Translations under genes and position numbers: made by a program
NCBI RefSeq assembly: GCF_017591425.1
Contig: NW_024466459.1
Span: 7,564,001 to 7,628,000 of the forward strand
Reading direction: 5' to 3'
DNA length: 64,000 bases
Origin: Ochotona curzoniae
Lineage: Eukaryota > Chordata > Mammalia > Lagomorpha > Ochotonidae
Part shown: in pieces, positions 9,551-21,740 of the stretch
How the letters are laid out: each line of letters begins with the position of its first letter
Position numbering within the stretch: position 1 is the first letter of the stretch
Notes under the pieces: model-generated
What the model saw: the letters and a program-made list of their open reading frames with translations, nothing else
Databases searched by the model: none
Told to the model about the DNA's origin: nothing

Positions 9551-11955
9551 AGGAAGTTTTGAAAATGTGGTTGTCCCAAGAGATGTCTTAACGACCACAT
9601 TTTAGTGCCTTGTATGGAAGAACAGACATGAGCCGGAATGAGTTATATCCTCTCAGAAGGCTTGGCACCCGGTGGGCACTACCTAGAAAGCGAATGGGTC
9701 TGAACGGTAGATGTTGCCTTTCACACTGTCTGCCAGCAACCGTGATTTAGCTGGGGACAGGGGGTGGCAGTGTGGTTGAGGCAAGCACTGACAAGCCAGC
9801 ACACCCACCCCCTAGACCTGCAGCCCTCAGGTTGGACTGCCTCATACCACCTCCCCGACCTGTATTCCAGGTGAGACGCTGGGCCACCTGCCCTGGGCAC
9901 CCTGTCACAGGTACATGGAAACTCTGGTGCAACCAAGAAGCAGCGCTTTCTCAATCACAGAACGTAAGCCACAGGTGACTAGTTTCTCTAAGCCTCTTCC
10001 TGTTTGTTTTTGCTTTCGAGTTAAAACCAAATGTAACTTGGGAATAAAAATGGAAATGAGGAAATAACAAAACACAGTGTCTTGGTTTTTAGTGAGACAC
10101 GGGGCAGTGCCTGCAGACATGGTCCAAGCCCACGGGGCTGCTCCAGCATCCCAGAGCACGCAGCAACACAGAGCGAGCCTGCCCCCCAGCACTTCCGGGA
10201 GGTGAGTGTGCATGTGTGGGTACCTGCAGTCAGGATGAGCAGCTTGCGACACCTGTGGCTGGCCCTCCAGACTGGTGTGGCTTCCTATACCTCGCCACCA
10301 AGCTCAGTGGACACACAACAGCTCCGTAGGGACAGCCTGGAGGGCCCTGCCTGCCTGCACGTGTCCAGCAGAGCTGCTCCAATAAAATGCCAGATGGTGA
10401 GCACGTGGGTTTAAACAGGTGCTTACGGCTCAGTTACAGCAGCAAGGAGGCCCAAGATCAGGTGCCCTGGCAGCTTCAGTGTCTGGTAAGAACCTCTTTC
10501 TGGTTCCAGTCGTTCTTCCAGGCAGGGAGGACAAGGGGCCTTTCTAGAGTCTCTTCTGGAAGGGCCTTGGACCTACTTCTTCCGGTTCCAACCTCCAAAC
10601 ACGCCAACTCCTAATGCCATCACCTTGGAGGCGGGGTTTCACCATGTGGATGGGCAATGTGGGTACAGACATTGAGCCACAGCATCTGTCCTGTTAGGAC
10701 CTGGACCACCAACCTCCCAAGATGCCACAAGATGTCCTTTCAGATCTCAGTACCAGGAAGAGCTGAGCCCCTTCTAGGTTCATTACAAGCCTGTGGAATC
10801 TTGGAACAAGTGAACTTCTCTCTGCTCTGGCTGAGGGGAAGCCGAGTCCAGTTTGCAGGCTGCCTGAACTGCAGAGGCCCAGGTAGAGAAGTGAGCTGTG
10901 TACTACCCTCAGTGCTGCTTTTCCAGATCTTTCTTCCTCTGACCTATATTTATCCTATTGTAATTTTGTCTACCGTTGCTAATCCTTTCTGGAAAGAAAG
11001 CAGGACATGATAAGAACATATGTGGCTCAGGGGAGTCCTGTGGCCTTGGCAGGTTTTTTCTAAAATACCAACAGCCCTCCCTGTAGGCTGGGGTTCTGCT
11101 GGGAAAGGCAGTTGCCCTCGGCCTTGCCGGGTTCCTTCCCGGGAGTCTTGGAGACCAGCAGCCCGGCGGTGGGAGCAACAGGTTACGGAGGCAATGCCAT
11201 CCTCCCTCCTACACACACACAAACACACCCTCCTTCTCAGGCTCCCATCTGTCTGTTGGCAGGAGGCCAGGGAGCCCGGGGCAGATTGCCAAGGGGAAGT
11301 ACATGAACAGGCACTCCCCATTTGTACTCCCAACTTTCCTTTTCTGGCATCCTGAATAAGGGCCTGAATTATGTTCAGGTTAACATTACAGGCGAAGGGG
11401 TGCACTTGGGGGCAGGGGACGGGGCTGGCACCTAGCCAAGAGCCCGTGGGGAAGCTATGGTGCAAGGACAGAGATGAGCTGGGGACATGGGAGCAGTGCA
11501 CACCTGCCGTGATGCCGCCATGCCCCAGGCTCCCTCCCCATTCTGCGGCCACACCCGTGGGTCACCTGCCACGCTTCAGGGTCCAAGCAGGCCAGCCCTG
11601 TAAATTCCACCATCTGTGCTGTGCTCCACTTACACAGGGCATGGGTCGGTCCCTTATTCTCCCACTCGAGTGGTCTTGTGGGTCTGTGACACGCAGAGGG
11701 TGTGAACCTGACCCTCAGCTTTGAGGACTTTAAGAACCTCCACTCTTAGGACAGCACTGATGGAGCAAGGAGGGGCAGCCTGGGTGGTGGTGACAATACA
11801 GTGTCAGGACAGCAGTGGGAACACGGACCTCAGGCTGTGCACTGTGAGGGTGGGGCTCTTGCCCTGCCTTGAGGGGAACAGGCCACCCTGCCAGCTGGAG
11901 CGCTACTGCTCTGTCCAGGCCCTGACCCTGCTGGTCATTCTAGTGAAGGATCAGG
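9551..11955. other. Intergenic sequence, mostly unique
   Basis: Apart from the remnant at 10570-10700, this 2.4-kb stretch holds no gene or repeat that I recognise. Many overlapping frames on both strands, including one of 200 codons at 10950-11552 on the minus strand, show no family resemblance. Confidence 0.4.
10570..10700 (+). mobile_element. Second remnant of the ancient repeat seen at 8485
   Basis: AACTCCTAATGCCATCACCT, then TTGGAGGCGGGGTTTCACCA and ACATTGAGCCACAGCATCTG match the 3' part of the same old repeat type. Only this end is preserved. Confidence 0.45.
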
Positions 11956-12220
11956 CAATTGGCCAGGGTTAAGATTTCGCTCAGGATGCTTGGGTTCCAG
12001 GACCTGGGTTAGAATCCTGACTCCTCTCCTAGATTCCAGCTTCCTGCTGATGCATTCTGGGAGGCAACAGGCTCAAACTGGGTGCCCGGCACCTGCGTAC
12101 ACACACACACACACACATAAAACGTGTGACCCAGATTTGAGTTCCCAGTTTCTGGCTTCAGTCTTGGCCCAGCCCCAACTCTGGCTGGCATTTGGGGAAG
12201 TGTGCCGGGGCACACTTAGC
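11956..12220 (+). mobile_element. Diverged SINE carrying a CA repeat
   Basis: Old SINE body (GGGTTAGAATCCTGACTCC, CAGCTTCCTGCTGATGCATT, CCAGCCCCAACTCTGGCTGG). An AC dinucleotide tract at 12099-12117 sits in its middle. Confidence 0.6.
12099..12117. repeat. (AC)n microsatellite
   Basis: About nine AC units, inside the diverged SINE. Confidence 0.9.
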
Positions 12221-12720
12221 TCTGGGTGGACCAGTTCTACTTGACTCATTTGCAAAACAGGGGTGATAGGAACAGCGCTGAGTTTGCAGTGATGCGAACA
12301 GGACAGAGCCTGCATAGGACAGCCCCAATCACTAACACATCAGCCCCGCTGTACGGGTGGAGGAAGAATAGAGCAGCGGGATCGGGCCATGGTGGACATG
12401 GGGCTTGCTGTTAGCCCACTGCCGTGCCAAGCTGCAGATGCCCCCACCCTGTTCTGCCTGGGCTACACGTGACCATACCACCTCTCCCAGTCCCCCTCAT
12501 CCCCAGTGGGGTGCAGCTCTACTTCTCCCCGCTTCTCCCCTGCCCTGGTGGCCACCGCTCACCGGCCTTCATGTTTTGTCCTTCTTGGAGCAGGTCAAGA
12601 AGGCAAGGGCCCCTGATGCTCCCCAGTCCCCACTCATCCCCCTCCACCTGATCCTGTCCTCCTCCAGCCCACCCCACGCTGAATTAACCCCCTCCCAGAG
12701 TAGAGACCATGCCACGGGTG

Positions 12721-13403
12721 CTAGAGGGTGTCTTTAATGTTTGCTGGCTGCTTTAGCAATATCATGGAAAAAAAAAATACACAGCTTAGAATCTGGGTGG
12801 GATTGGCCTGGGGGATTTCAAAGGCAGCTGGTGGTAAGGAGGGAGAAGCTAAGGAGACCCCTGGGTTCTTCCCTTCCCCCCACCCCACTGTGGGAGCTAA
12901 ACTATGGCAGAGTGCACCTGCAGGCACAGGGCACCAATGGAGTTAGTGTCTCAGCAGCGTGGCCTGGTAAGCAATGGGGGACCCCAGGCTGCAGCCTGCA
13001 TTCCCACCCCCATCAGCCCAGGACCCCCTTGCCGTAATTACTTCCGTCTCTTGCCTCTCCCCCTTCCGCTGGCTACATGAAGACCCAAGCAGGGAGAGTG
13101 GGAGAAATTGGGTCAGTCTGTTCCCAGGAAAGAAAAATACCAGCTATCACTGCGCCCTTCCGAGGGGGCCCACTCGAGTTTCTCTTCAATGCTTTCTCTC
13201 TCTCGCTCTTGCGTGTGCAACCTGAATTTTAGAACAAGGGACAACTTCCAGGTATTACAAAAATGGAATTGTGTGTTTACCTGAAGCTCAGATTTTAACT
13301 CCACATTCTTTGTTGTTTTGCTTTTGCTAAATCTGGCAGGGCCTCCCTGAGGGCCTTGGCCTCTGAAGTTGGAGCGGGGAAGAACTGAGAACGGAAGGGG
13401 AAG

Positions 13404-13451
<48 letters not shown>

Positions 13452-14481
13452 ATGTGTATGGATGGGCAAGGAAACAGCACAGCCAAAACACACCCCCAGC
13501 ACCCTCCCCCCAACCCAGGGTGCATTATTAAAAAAAAAAAAAAATCAGTTTCCAGAAACTTCCTACACTGGCCTCTTCCAGGTGTTAATAGCTACTGGGG
13601 CAGGGCCCCCTGCCCTATGCGGCTCTAAGTTTTGGAAGCACTGCGACACAGGTGAGCTGGCTTCTCTGGCACAGTAAGTCCACTCGTATTCACTGGGAAC
13701 TGTCAGGAGACCTTGAATAAAGCCTTGCTAAATGGATTCGGCTGTTCCTTCCAGCAGCGGCAGGACAGGTTCCGCTTCCCATGCTATTGCTGTAGAATCA
13801 TAAAGAACCAACCAATCCACAGGGCACTGCCCGCTCCCTGTCCACAGTGTCACCTCTGAAGGCCCCCTTCTAGAAGATTCACGCAGCCCGGAACGGAGAG
13901 TGGGGCCTCCTTCTGCTCCCATCAGGGTCTCTTCCCTCTGCAAGGAGCTTTGTGTAGTGTTCATGGCCGGCCGTCCTCTGAGGGGGAGCAGAATTGTAAG
14001 GGGGCCCCCACGTCCAGGACAGGAGCCAGGAATGGAAGTGAGTCGAGGGCCACATTCTCCCCCAGCCACCACCGATCACGGCGGAGAAGCCCAGAGAACA
14101 AGGCTGATCAGCAACGGCTGCATGTGGCAGGAACTCGGGCAGACATCTGGCAGCCATTTGGGGCCCAGTGGTGGGGAAGAAGCCCCAGGAAGGAAAATTG
14201 AATCCAGCTGCAAGAACACAGCCCCCCGGGGCCAGGGCAGCTAGGGGAAGGCAGGGCAGAAGGAAGTCGGGCTGGCAGACGGCACCCACTCGAGCTCAAG
14301 TCTTCCCAAACCCTTTCGGCCGCTGCTGCTGCTCCCTCCTCCACGAGGTCCAGGGCCTGTGGTCCAAAGCCAGGTTCTCGGCTGTCCATGCACGTAAGGT
14401 CAGAGGTGGCAGGGGACGCGGCCAGGGAGAAGACACAGCTGAGGGGCACAACAGCCACCTGTCGCCCTCCCCAGCCCTGCC
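12721..14481 (-). other. CDC42EP4: CDC42EP4 3' UTR (predicted)
   Basis: On the minus strand the sequence after the CDC42EP4 stop runs about 1.75 kb to an ATTAAA signal (plus coordinates 12733-12738). This is followed by a plausible cleavage region and a GT-containing downstream stretch. The length fits a roughly 3-kb mRNA with a single coding exon. No better signal lies between. A pure GT/GC dinucleotide tract (13406-13448) falls inside it. The exact end is predicted, not proven. Confidence 0.55.
13406..13448. repeat. (TG)n(CG)n compound microsatellite
   Basis: About 16 TG units followed by five CG units. Alternating purine-pyrimidine sequence can adopt Z-DNA. It lies in the predicted CDC42EP4 3' UTR and would be CG/CA-rich in the transcript. 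Confidence 0.95.
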
Positions 14482-15567
14482 TCACACACGGATCTCATCC
14501 TCTTCCTCCTCGTCGTCCATGAAGGAGAACTCCTTGTCCGGCTGCCTGGGCAGAGTGACCCGGGCTCGATCGGGGCCCCGGAAGGCAGGGCTTCGCTCCT
14601 CCAGGACGCCGGAGGTGCAGCTGGAGAGGGAGCTGCTGTCCCTCGTGGTGTGGCTGCCCACGCTGCGGGCCGAGCCAGGGCTGGGAGCCGCCGCTGCCAC
14701 TGCCCAGCCCTCATCCTGCAGAGTGTGGGAGGGCACGTCCGGGCCAGCTTTGCCTCCTTCCTGCCTCACCAAGGCAGGGGCTGCTGTGGCGGAGGCCAGG
14801 GCCCGGCTGACACTGCCGGGGCCCTCATCATCGTCACGGTAACCGCCATCCTCTTCCTCTTCTGGGTCCCACTCCTCTTTGTCCATGATGCTCAGGACGT
14901 CGCCCAGCATGGAGGGCCCCAGGTCGATGTGGAACGACATGATGGACTCGGCATGTTTCAGCCCGTAGCTGGCTTTGGGCACCACAGGCAGATCGGTGAG
15001 GTCCCCGAAGGCCTGCTCGTCCAGCAGGGGGTCAGGGGAGGTCGGGCCAGTGGCCCCGTTCCGCCGGAGACCCCCTTCCCCGGTGTCTACCTCCGCTTCC
15101 CCCTCCGCACAGCCCTCCCCAGCGAGCGCCTTTTTCACAGGGCTGGATGAAAGGCTCTTGGGCAGTTTGCCGGAGCCCTTCTCGGCTGCCTCCTTCTCAT
15201 TGAGCTGGGGAAGGGACATGGCGTTCTTGACGAAGAGGGCCGAGTCCCGCAGGGAGCCCAGCATGTCCCTCTGCTCCCGGTCCCCCCGGGTCACCGACTG
15301 GGACCGCTTGCTGCCACGGAACTTCCGCGACAGGAGGCTGCGCTTGGAGGACGTCGAGGAGGCCTGTTCGTCCAGAGATTCCCCGTCCGGCTCACCCGTC
15401 TTGCTGTTGAGGAAGGAGGTATCACCGAAGGCGTCCCCGGCGCGGCCCACGTGCATGGTGTGGCGGAAGTCGCCCAGCGGGGCGCTGATCATCTCGGCGG
15501 TGAGGTCCACGCGGGAGCGGCGCTTGGAGTGCACGGAGCTCGACACCAGCTGCTTGAGGATTGGCAT
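14482..15567 (-). CDS. CDC42EP4: CDC42 effector protein 4 (BORG4), complete
   Basis: A 361-residue effector of the Rho GTPase CDC42 (Borg family), which binds active CDC42 and organises septins and actin at the cell cortex. The CRIB motif is residues 27-41, ISAPLGDFRHTMHVG, with the key I, S, P, G, F, H, H, V and G all present. It is followed by the Borg-homology region (GDAFGDTSFLNSK) and, near residues 113-125, FVKNAMSLPQLNE. A C-terminal block contains DLGPSMLGDVLSIMDKEEWD, which I recognise as specific to this paralogue, and the protein ends in an acidic tail EEEEDEIRV. The ATG (15567-15565) has A at -3 and no upstream ATG in the exon. The whole reading frame is in one exon, as in human. 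Human protein is about 356 residues by memory, so small indels in the acidic and Ala/Gly-rich segments explain the difference. No frameshift. Confidence 0.97.
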   Translation of the reverse strand: MPILKQLVSSSVHSKRRSRVDLTAEMISAPLGDFRHTMHVGRAGDAFGDTSFLNSKTGEPDGESLDEQASSTSSKRSLLSRKFRGSKRSQSVTRGDREQRDMLGSLRDSALFVKNAMSLPQLNEKEAAEKGSGKLPKSLSSSPVKKALAGEGCAEGEAEVDTGEGGLRRNGATGPTSPDPLLDEQAFGDLTDLPVVPKASYGLKHAESIMSFHIDLGPSMLGDVLSIMDKEEWDPEEEEDGGYRDDDEGPGSVSRALASATAAPALVRQEGGKAGPDVPSHTLQDEGWAVAAAAPSPGSARSVGSHTTRDSSSLSSCTSGVLEERSPAFRGPDRARVTLPRQPDKEFSFMDDEEEEDEIRV

Positions 15568-15645
15568 CTTGCTGCACAGGAAGGGAGGCGGTCCTCCCTA
15601 GCGAGCAGATGGGTCCGGGGTCAGCAATCGCCTGGGTTCACGGGG
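15568..15645 (-). other. CDC42EP4: CDC42EP4 exon 2 5' UTR and splice acceptor
   Basis: Upstream of the ATG is 78 nt of leader without any ATG, preceded by a strong pyrimidine-rich acceptor (minus strand TTGTTTTCTGGTTGCAG, ending at 15646). A weaker acceptor-like CTTCCTGTGCAG lies only a few nt from the ATG. The gene therefore has at least one upstream non-coding exon. Confidence 0.8.
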
Positions 15646-17249
15646 CTGCAACCAGAAAACAAGGACCAGGGGGTCAGCGTGAGCTGTCTGCACTGCACAA
15701 AAGCCCGAGTACTGAGCACTGAGCCAAGAGTCCATTTCCTCACAGCCCACAGCTTGACTCTCAGACTCTCAGCAGGGGTGAGAGGAGGAAGAGGGCAGAC
15801 TTTGCACACCTGGTCAGGGCTCCAGGAGCCACAGACATGCACTTCTGTCCCAGACAGAAAGGCTCTTTCTTGTAACTGACAGGGCTTCTTCAGATTCCAC
15901 ACTCCAGGATGTTGTTACAACAAACAGGAAGGTGCAATGCCAGGGAGCCAGCGGGGATTGAGGCTGTAAGTTCTTCTTGCTGTCTAACCTCGATCCTTGA
16001 AGACTTAATGGCCACCTCAATCCGAGTGGCAGTCCTCAGAGAGGAAGGAGCAGACAGGACGCGGGCACTGGGAAGAGGAGGATGCTGTTGGGCTCCCCCA
16101 CAGGCGGGGGCTGTCCGGCTTTCTCTCTCTGACCCACAGAACCAGCTCCCCAGCCTTGCAGCTCTGCAGTGTCCCATACACAGGGATTCCAACTGTGACA
16201 CCTTTTCATCATGAGGCTCCAAGCTGTTCGTTGGGGGACCCATCCCCTCTAGGGAGAAGATTATGACAGTCCTCCCTGTAGACCCCGGGAGCCCAAGAGA
16301 GCCTCAAGGTGCCACCCACGCAGGAACATCCGGCAAGGATCAAGCTCAAGGTCAGTGTTGGGAGTCAAACCACACCCTTTCTCCGCCACAGCTTGATAGA
16401 ACACAGAGAAGAATTCATCAAGAAGAATGGGCGAGGGTGGCCCTGGGGGTACTCTCCCCATGCCTAGCCCATTCCCCCTTGGCTAGCTGCTGCCCCAAGT
16501 TAGGCTACCACGTGCCACCTGACCCCTTGACATATCCCTAACAGGTCTCTCTGCCCTCACCCTCCACCTCCAAGTTAAGCCCCTGCCTCCTCACTGCTCC
16601 CCTGTCCTACTGACGCCCAGCCACCTGCCCTCTTCCTCCACTGCACCCCAGCATCCCAGGGCCCAGGTGGGACACTGCTGCTCCCAAGAGGCTCCACAGC
16701 CAGGGCATCTTCCCAGCCATCTTCCCCACCCCCACCCCCAACCCCGGCCCGTGGGGCTGTTGCCTCTGCCCACAGGCACCAGCTCTATTGTTCTATCCCT
16801 GTCTAACAATGAATTGACCTTCAAACATCCCAAAAAGCCAAACCCTCTCTGCTCTTCTGTCCTCCCCTTCACCCTTCATCTTGTACCAGAGCTCAGCTCC
16901 AGGGCTCCACCACCCCAGTTCCATCCACTCCTGACCACCCCCACACAACACAAGTGCCGCCCCTCCCAGTCAGACAGCTTTTTCTCCGACCAAGTGCCTC
17001 CCTCCTCAGGCCATCAACAGCATTCTCAGGCAGGTGCCCGCATCTGCTGCACGGGTGACGTGGGCTGGCCCAGAGCCGGGCGGCACTCTCCAGGGAGGCC
17101 TTGAACTGATCCTGCCCTGGTACCATCTGTCCCTCTTCCCCCACTAACCGCTCAGGGGGAGTTAACTTCCCCTAACCCTAACCGTTCAGGCACCGCCCTG
17201 GTTCCTCCCCATTCTCTCCCAAACAACCTGACATTGAACTGGCCTGACC
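15646..17249. other. Proximal CDC42EP4 intron, unique
   Basis: No repeat or gene recognised. A C-rich stretch around 16720-16745 is the only low-complexity part. Confidence 0.4.
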
Positions 17250-17393
17250 AGGGGTCGGCAAGGGCTAGAGAGCAAACCTTCTCAGCTTTGCAGCCAACAG
17301 GCACTTTGCCACAGTGCCTTGAATCCCTCCTTAGCATGAGAACACTGGCCGGGCTGTGCGCATTACTGGACACGGCTGCATTTCAATAAATTC
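17250..17393 (+). mobile_element. hAT-type DNA transposon remnant
   Basis: Begins CAGGGGTCGGCAAGGGCTAG and continues with TTCTCAGCTTTGCAGCC, GGACACGGCTGCATTTCAAT and AATAAATTCC. This is the familiar terminal sequence of a widespread ancient mammalian hAT-family MITE that starts CAGGGGTCGGCAAAC. The right end is lost where a SINE fragment begins. No coding capacity. Confidence 0.7.
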
Positions 17394-17394
17394 C

Positions 17395-17445
17395 TTTTTT
17401 TAAAGATTGATTTTATTTTTATTACATAGAGAGGAAGATTCCAAT
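17395..17445 (-). mobile_element. Short SINE tail fragment, minus orientation
   Basis: TTTTTTTAAAGATTGATTTT and TTTTATTACATAGAGAGGAA are the complement of a C SINE 3' end. Only about 50 bp remain. Confidence 0.6.
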
Positions 17446-17944
17446 AAACTCTTGACCAAGAGCTTCCAGGGAGGTGCACCTGTCCCCCACCCCTCTCTCT
17501 TCTCCGTGGCTATGGCCTATTTATAACACACCAAAGGAAAACATCACCTTTCCTTACACCAACAGAGGACAGGCTGGACTTGGAGTCCGGGCTGTACCTG
17601 CAGAGCCCTGAGCAGCAGCCTATATGGCCTTCTGGGCCAGCTGTGGGTTCCCAGGACAAAAAGGAAGGAAGGCAGGGAAGCAGGGTCTGCCTCAGCCATG
17701 CTGGGCTCCGAAGGAAGTGAAATGGCACAATCCCGGCCATGTCCTCTGATTTATGCAGTCCCCATAGTGGACAGCGAGGAGGGAAGGAGGGCCATGATTT
17801 CTGCCTGCCTGTGACCTGCTCCTGGCTCTGCCCAGAACGTGCCAGAACGCACACCTACTGCTGCGCCACACCCAGCTTATAACCCAGAGGACAGCGCTGG
17901 CCTGGAAACTGACGCCCTGTCCTGGGTTCTTGGCCGACCTTGCC

Positions 17945-18305
17945 CCGGGGGGCAGTGCTGTTCAGTGGGCATCACTAACGCATGGCTCCCTGTCCTTGCC
18001 TGCCCCGCTCCTGCTCTTGGCCAAGGCACAAGGCTGCTGCCCCCAGACAGCTCTTGCTGGAAGCCAGTCTGAGTCCCACCTGCTCCACTTCCCATACAGC
18101 TTCCTGCTCCTGCTCCTGGGAAGGCAACAGAAGATGGTCCCAAGTGCTTGGGTCCCCGCCACCCACCTGGGAGACCAGAATGGAGTTCCTGGCTGCTGGT
18201 TTTGACCTAGCTTAGATCCAGCTGTTGTAGCCATGTGGGACAGAAGGTGTCCGTCTCTCCCTCTCTCGGTCAAATAATAAATATGAATCTTTAAAACAAA
18301 TAGAG
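17945..18305 (+). mobile_element. Older SINE, plus orientation
   Basis: Recognisable from GTCTGAGTCCCACCTGCTCC through GGTCCCAAGTGCTTGGGTCC to the tail TCAAATAATAAATATGAATC and A-rich end. The head region is diverged. Confidence 0.7.
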
Positions 18306-20110
18306 CAACAACAATAAAAAATAGCAGAGCAGATTCTAAAGCCCGCTGAGGCCGTTGGTCAGGTCATTTTTATCACAGAAAGCTTAGCAGCACCCCTGGC
18401 CTCGACCCACTGTACCTCAGTACCCCAAGTCATGACAACATGGTCTGGAGGACATAGTCCTATGTCCCCTGGGAGGCCAAGCCCGAGTGAGAACTACCCG
18501 GGGACTACAAAGCATATAAACTCACCACGGAAGCAGAAAGAGGCAGTGGGGCAGGGAGCAGGGTAGGAGGGGTGGGGTGAGAGAGGCATCAAAGGATGGT
18601 GGCCTGACCACTCTCACGACAGCCTTCGACTCCCCTCCACCAGGATTCCCCCACTGGGAGATGCTGCGCTCTGCGAAGTGGTCATTAGAAACAAGCTTTG
18701 GAAAACCACAGGCCCAGTGGCCCAGTACCCCTGCCTGGGCACACCCAGGGGAGAAGGGTCCCCACTACCCTAGGGCCCCCTCTCTCCTGACAGCCTTGCA
18801 ATCTAAAAGTCCCCAGGGGACACTGCGATGCTCATCCACTGCCACCTTGGCCAGTCCCCAGGCCGTGTGCTTCTTCCAGGGGTCTGCTTCCCCGGGGCGT
18901 GGGAGACCCCACCCTCAGCGTCCAGCTGGCAGGAGGCTGCAGTGACTGGCAGGACTGGCCCTCTGGGGTCTCAGAGTCCCAGCTCAGACTGGACAGACAC
19001 AAGAGGCAGGTTCGGGGCTGCTGACCCCTCACCTTTGGGGTGCTGGGTCCCTGGTCTTGCGGCTTCTAACAGAGAATGACTGTGAGTGAGAAGACAGAAC
19101 AGCCTTTTAGCAAGCAAGTTTGGTGGGGAGGGACTCGCTCTGGCCAGAGGGCTGGGATGCTCCAAGGGGGCAGCTACATGCTTTAGGAGACCTTGAGCGC
19201 CCACCCAGAAGGGAATCCTGCCATCGGGAGCTGTGGCTTTAGGAGGTGTGTTACCAAGCCCTGTGACTCAGCTGGGCAAGTGGCTAAAACAGGCTGCCCA
19301 ATGACAGGTGGCCACACCCATACCACACCATGCCACCCTATCCCGGAAGCCACATCCTACTTTCCCAGCAGGGCAAGGGACAATGGAGCCGGCTCTCTCC
19401 GGTGCCCCTGAGCTCTGGAGGGCCAGACAACTTTCTCAGCCTCATGCCTGGAACAACAAGGGGACACTGCTAGCCTGGACCCCACAGCCAGCCTTGCTGG
19501 CAAGACACAGACAACAGGACAGGCTGGACCAATGCAGGCCATTCGAAATGCCCAGGCAGTAGTCTGGCATGGCTGGCCAGCCTAGCCCAAGGGAGGTGCC
19601 AGCCCCAAGCTCTCCTGGGGCAGTCACACAGGCCCACCATCTTGTAGCTGATCTGCAGCTCACCCCGGAACACAGAGTGCCCACTGCCATGGGCAGCTAG
19701 CCTCCCACTCCATCAGCCCTCCCCCGTCCACCTGACCCCAGTTCCAGGCTCCCGGGCTGGACAGTAGGCACCCTATGGTGCAGGATGACTCTAGTCATGG
19801 TCTGGGCTGGCTACAAGAGGCTCTGCTTACTGGCCAGTCACTCACTGACTCACCGGATGGCATTAGAGGCTAACTTCCTGTGAACCCATCACTACTCATA
19901 CTTGGCTGGTACTCACAGCCACGTGGTCTGTACCCACAGATTCTATTATAGCCTTAAGATATTAGCGCAAGTGGGGGACCCTACATCTGTACTGATCAGA
20001 GATGCACCCTTTTTTTCTGCCATTATTCCCTAAATGAAAACAATGAAACAACTATTTGCATGTCATCTGTGTTGTGTTAAGTGCTGTAAGTCATCTAGAA
20101 TATTCTAGCT
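18306..20110. other. Unique intron sequence
   Basis: 1.8 kb without recognisable gene or repeat. Moderately GC-rich. Confidence 0.4.
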
Positions 20111-20420
20111 AGGGGCCGGTGCCATGATGTAGCACATCAAGCCTCCGTCTGCAGCCTTGGCATCCCACGTGGGAGCTGATTCAAGTCCTGGCTGCCCCAC
20201 TTTCAATTCAGCTCCCTGCTAAAGTGCCTGGGAAAGCAGCAATAGATGGCCCAAGCAGCCACACAGGAAACCTGGAAGAAGCTCCTGGCTCCTGACCAGC
20301 CCAGCTCTGGCCATTATGACCAATCCGAGAGTAAACCGGTAGATGGAAGATGCCTCTGTCTCTTGCCTTCTCTCTCTCTCACTCTCTTTCCAATGAAACT
20401 AAACAGATCTTCTAAAAAGA
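20111..20420 (+). mobile_element. CSINE2-like SINE
   Basis: Good match to the older subfamily: AGGGGCCGGTGCCATGATGT, TTCAAGTCCTGGCTGCCCC, tail TCCAATGAAACTAAACAGATC. Confidence 0.85.
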
Positions 20421-20443
20421 TGGAGTATTAGATCTAAAGTCTA

Positions 20444-20708
20444 TGGGGTGGGCTTAGCAGTTAAGGTACCAGCTAAAATGTGCTTGTCCTGCATCAGAGG
20501 GCTTGGGTTTGAATCCGTCCCTGCTCCTGACTGCAGCTTCCTGTTAAAACACACACTGAAGGCAGTGGTGACGGCTGAGGTCCCCGGATCCCTACCACCC
20601 ACGTGGGAGGTGACACTCCGCTCCCAGCGCTGACCCTGGCCCAACTCTGGACTTTGCAAGCATCTGGAGAGCTTGCAAACGAAGGGGAGCGTCCCTCTCT
20701 TTCTCCCT
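20444..20708 (+). mobile_element. Diverged SINE, plus orientation
   Basis: GGGGTGGGCTTAGCAGTTAA, TTTGAATCCGTCCCTGCTCC and CATCTGGAGAGCTTGC mark an old copy just downstream of the one at 20111. The tail lacks an AATAAA block. Confidence 0.65.
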
Positions 20709-21435
20709 TTTAAATTAATGCATAACTTCTAGCAATTTTTTGAAAGCATATGGAGATACGTTTAGGTTATAAGCCATACTAGGCCCTTTTATTTGAGGAA
20801 GTTAAGCAGGGTGGATCTCAGATGTCTGTTTACTTAGGGCACAGCTGCAGTGCCAGGGTGGGTAGAGGGGGACCTGAGCCTGCACCCCAACAGCACATGC
20901 AGATCTCAGCATAATAAGGGCAATGGGCCATGTGGGTGTGGGAGAGAAGGTGCTGGGTGCTGTTCTCCCGGGGAGAGGACATGACGAGCTGAGGACAGGC
21001 TGGGGCTGGGGAAGGGAGCTAGCCTGTCAAGCACAGCCCATCCAGCTTGTGGCATTCAGGGAATAGGGGCCAGGGCCTGAGCCCCACGGGAGCCCGCTGC
21101 CTCCCTGCCAGCCCAGGCAGGAGGCTGGATGGATGGCACTCGCAGCACACGAGGAGACTTCGCCCACTCACTGGCAGGCATGTGACCCAATCCACCCACT
21201 GGGAAGCTCCTGGCAGGGTAGGTCTGGCCAAAGGGACCTAGGAGTTCGGTGTGGATACTATTGTAGGATCTGGATACAGAGGGGAGCTATGGTGTGAGTG
21301 AGGCAAGGGAGGAAGGGACACACCTAGGTTTGCACTGGAGGCAGAAGCACCCAGGGCTGACAAGAGCCCAGATGCAGGTTAGGGAAAAGGGGGTACCAGG
21401 CCTTCCAGGGGTGGCTTCAAGCCTGGACCTCCCTT
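20709..21435. other. Unique intron sequence
   Basis: No gene or repeat recognised. Confidence 0.4.
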
Positions 21436-21740
21436 TTTCTTTTAAGACTCATTTATTTAAAAGGCAGAATGACCCAAAGAGAGAGGAGAGACAGGTATTC
21501 CATCCACTGGTTCATTCCTCAAAATGAACAAATGGCTACAAATGGCGAGGGCTGGGCCCAGGAGTCGGGAACTGCATCTGGGTCTCCCAGTTCAGTGGCA
21601 GGAGTTGAAACACTTGGGCCGTCTTCCACTGCTTTGTCAGACACACTAGCAGGGAGCTGGATCAGAAGCGGACTAGCCAGGACCTGAACCGGTGGCCATA
21701 TGGGATGCCAGCACTGCAGGCAGCAGCACATGCAGAGTCC
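21436..21740 (-). mobile_element. Older SINE, minus orientation
   Basis: Starts CTTTTAAGACTCATTTATTT, then AAAAGGCAGAATGACCCAAA; ends with the complement of the B-box and head (CCTGAACCGGTGGCCATATG, GATGCCAGCACTGCAGG). Confidence 0.82.

Noticed and set aside
14168..15601. Plus-strand open frames (224, 166 and 208 codons) opposite the CDC42EP4 exon
   Set aside because: They are antisense reflections of a GC-rich coding exon. No splice or family evidence supports an antisense protein.
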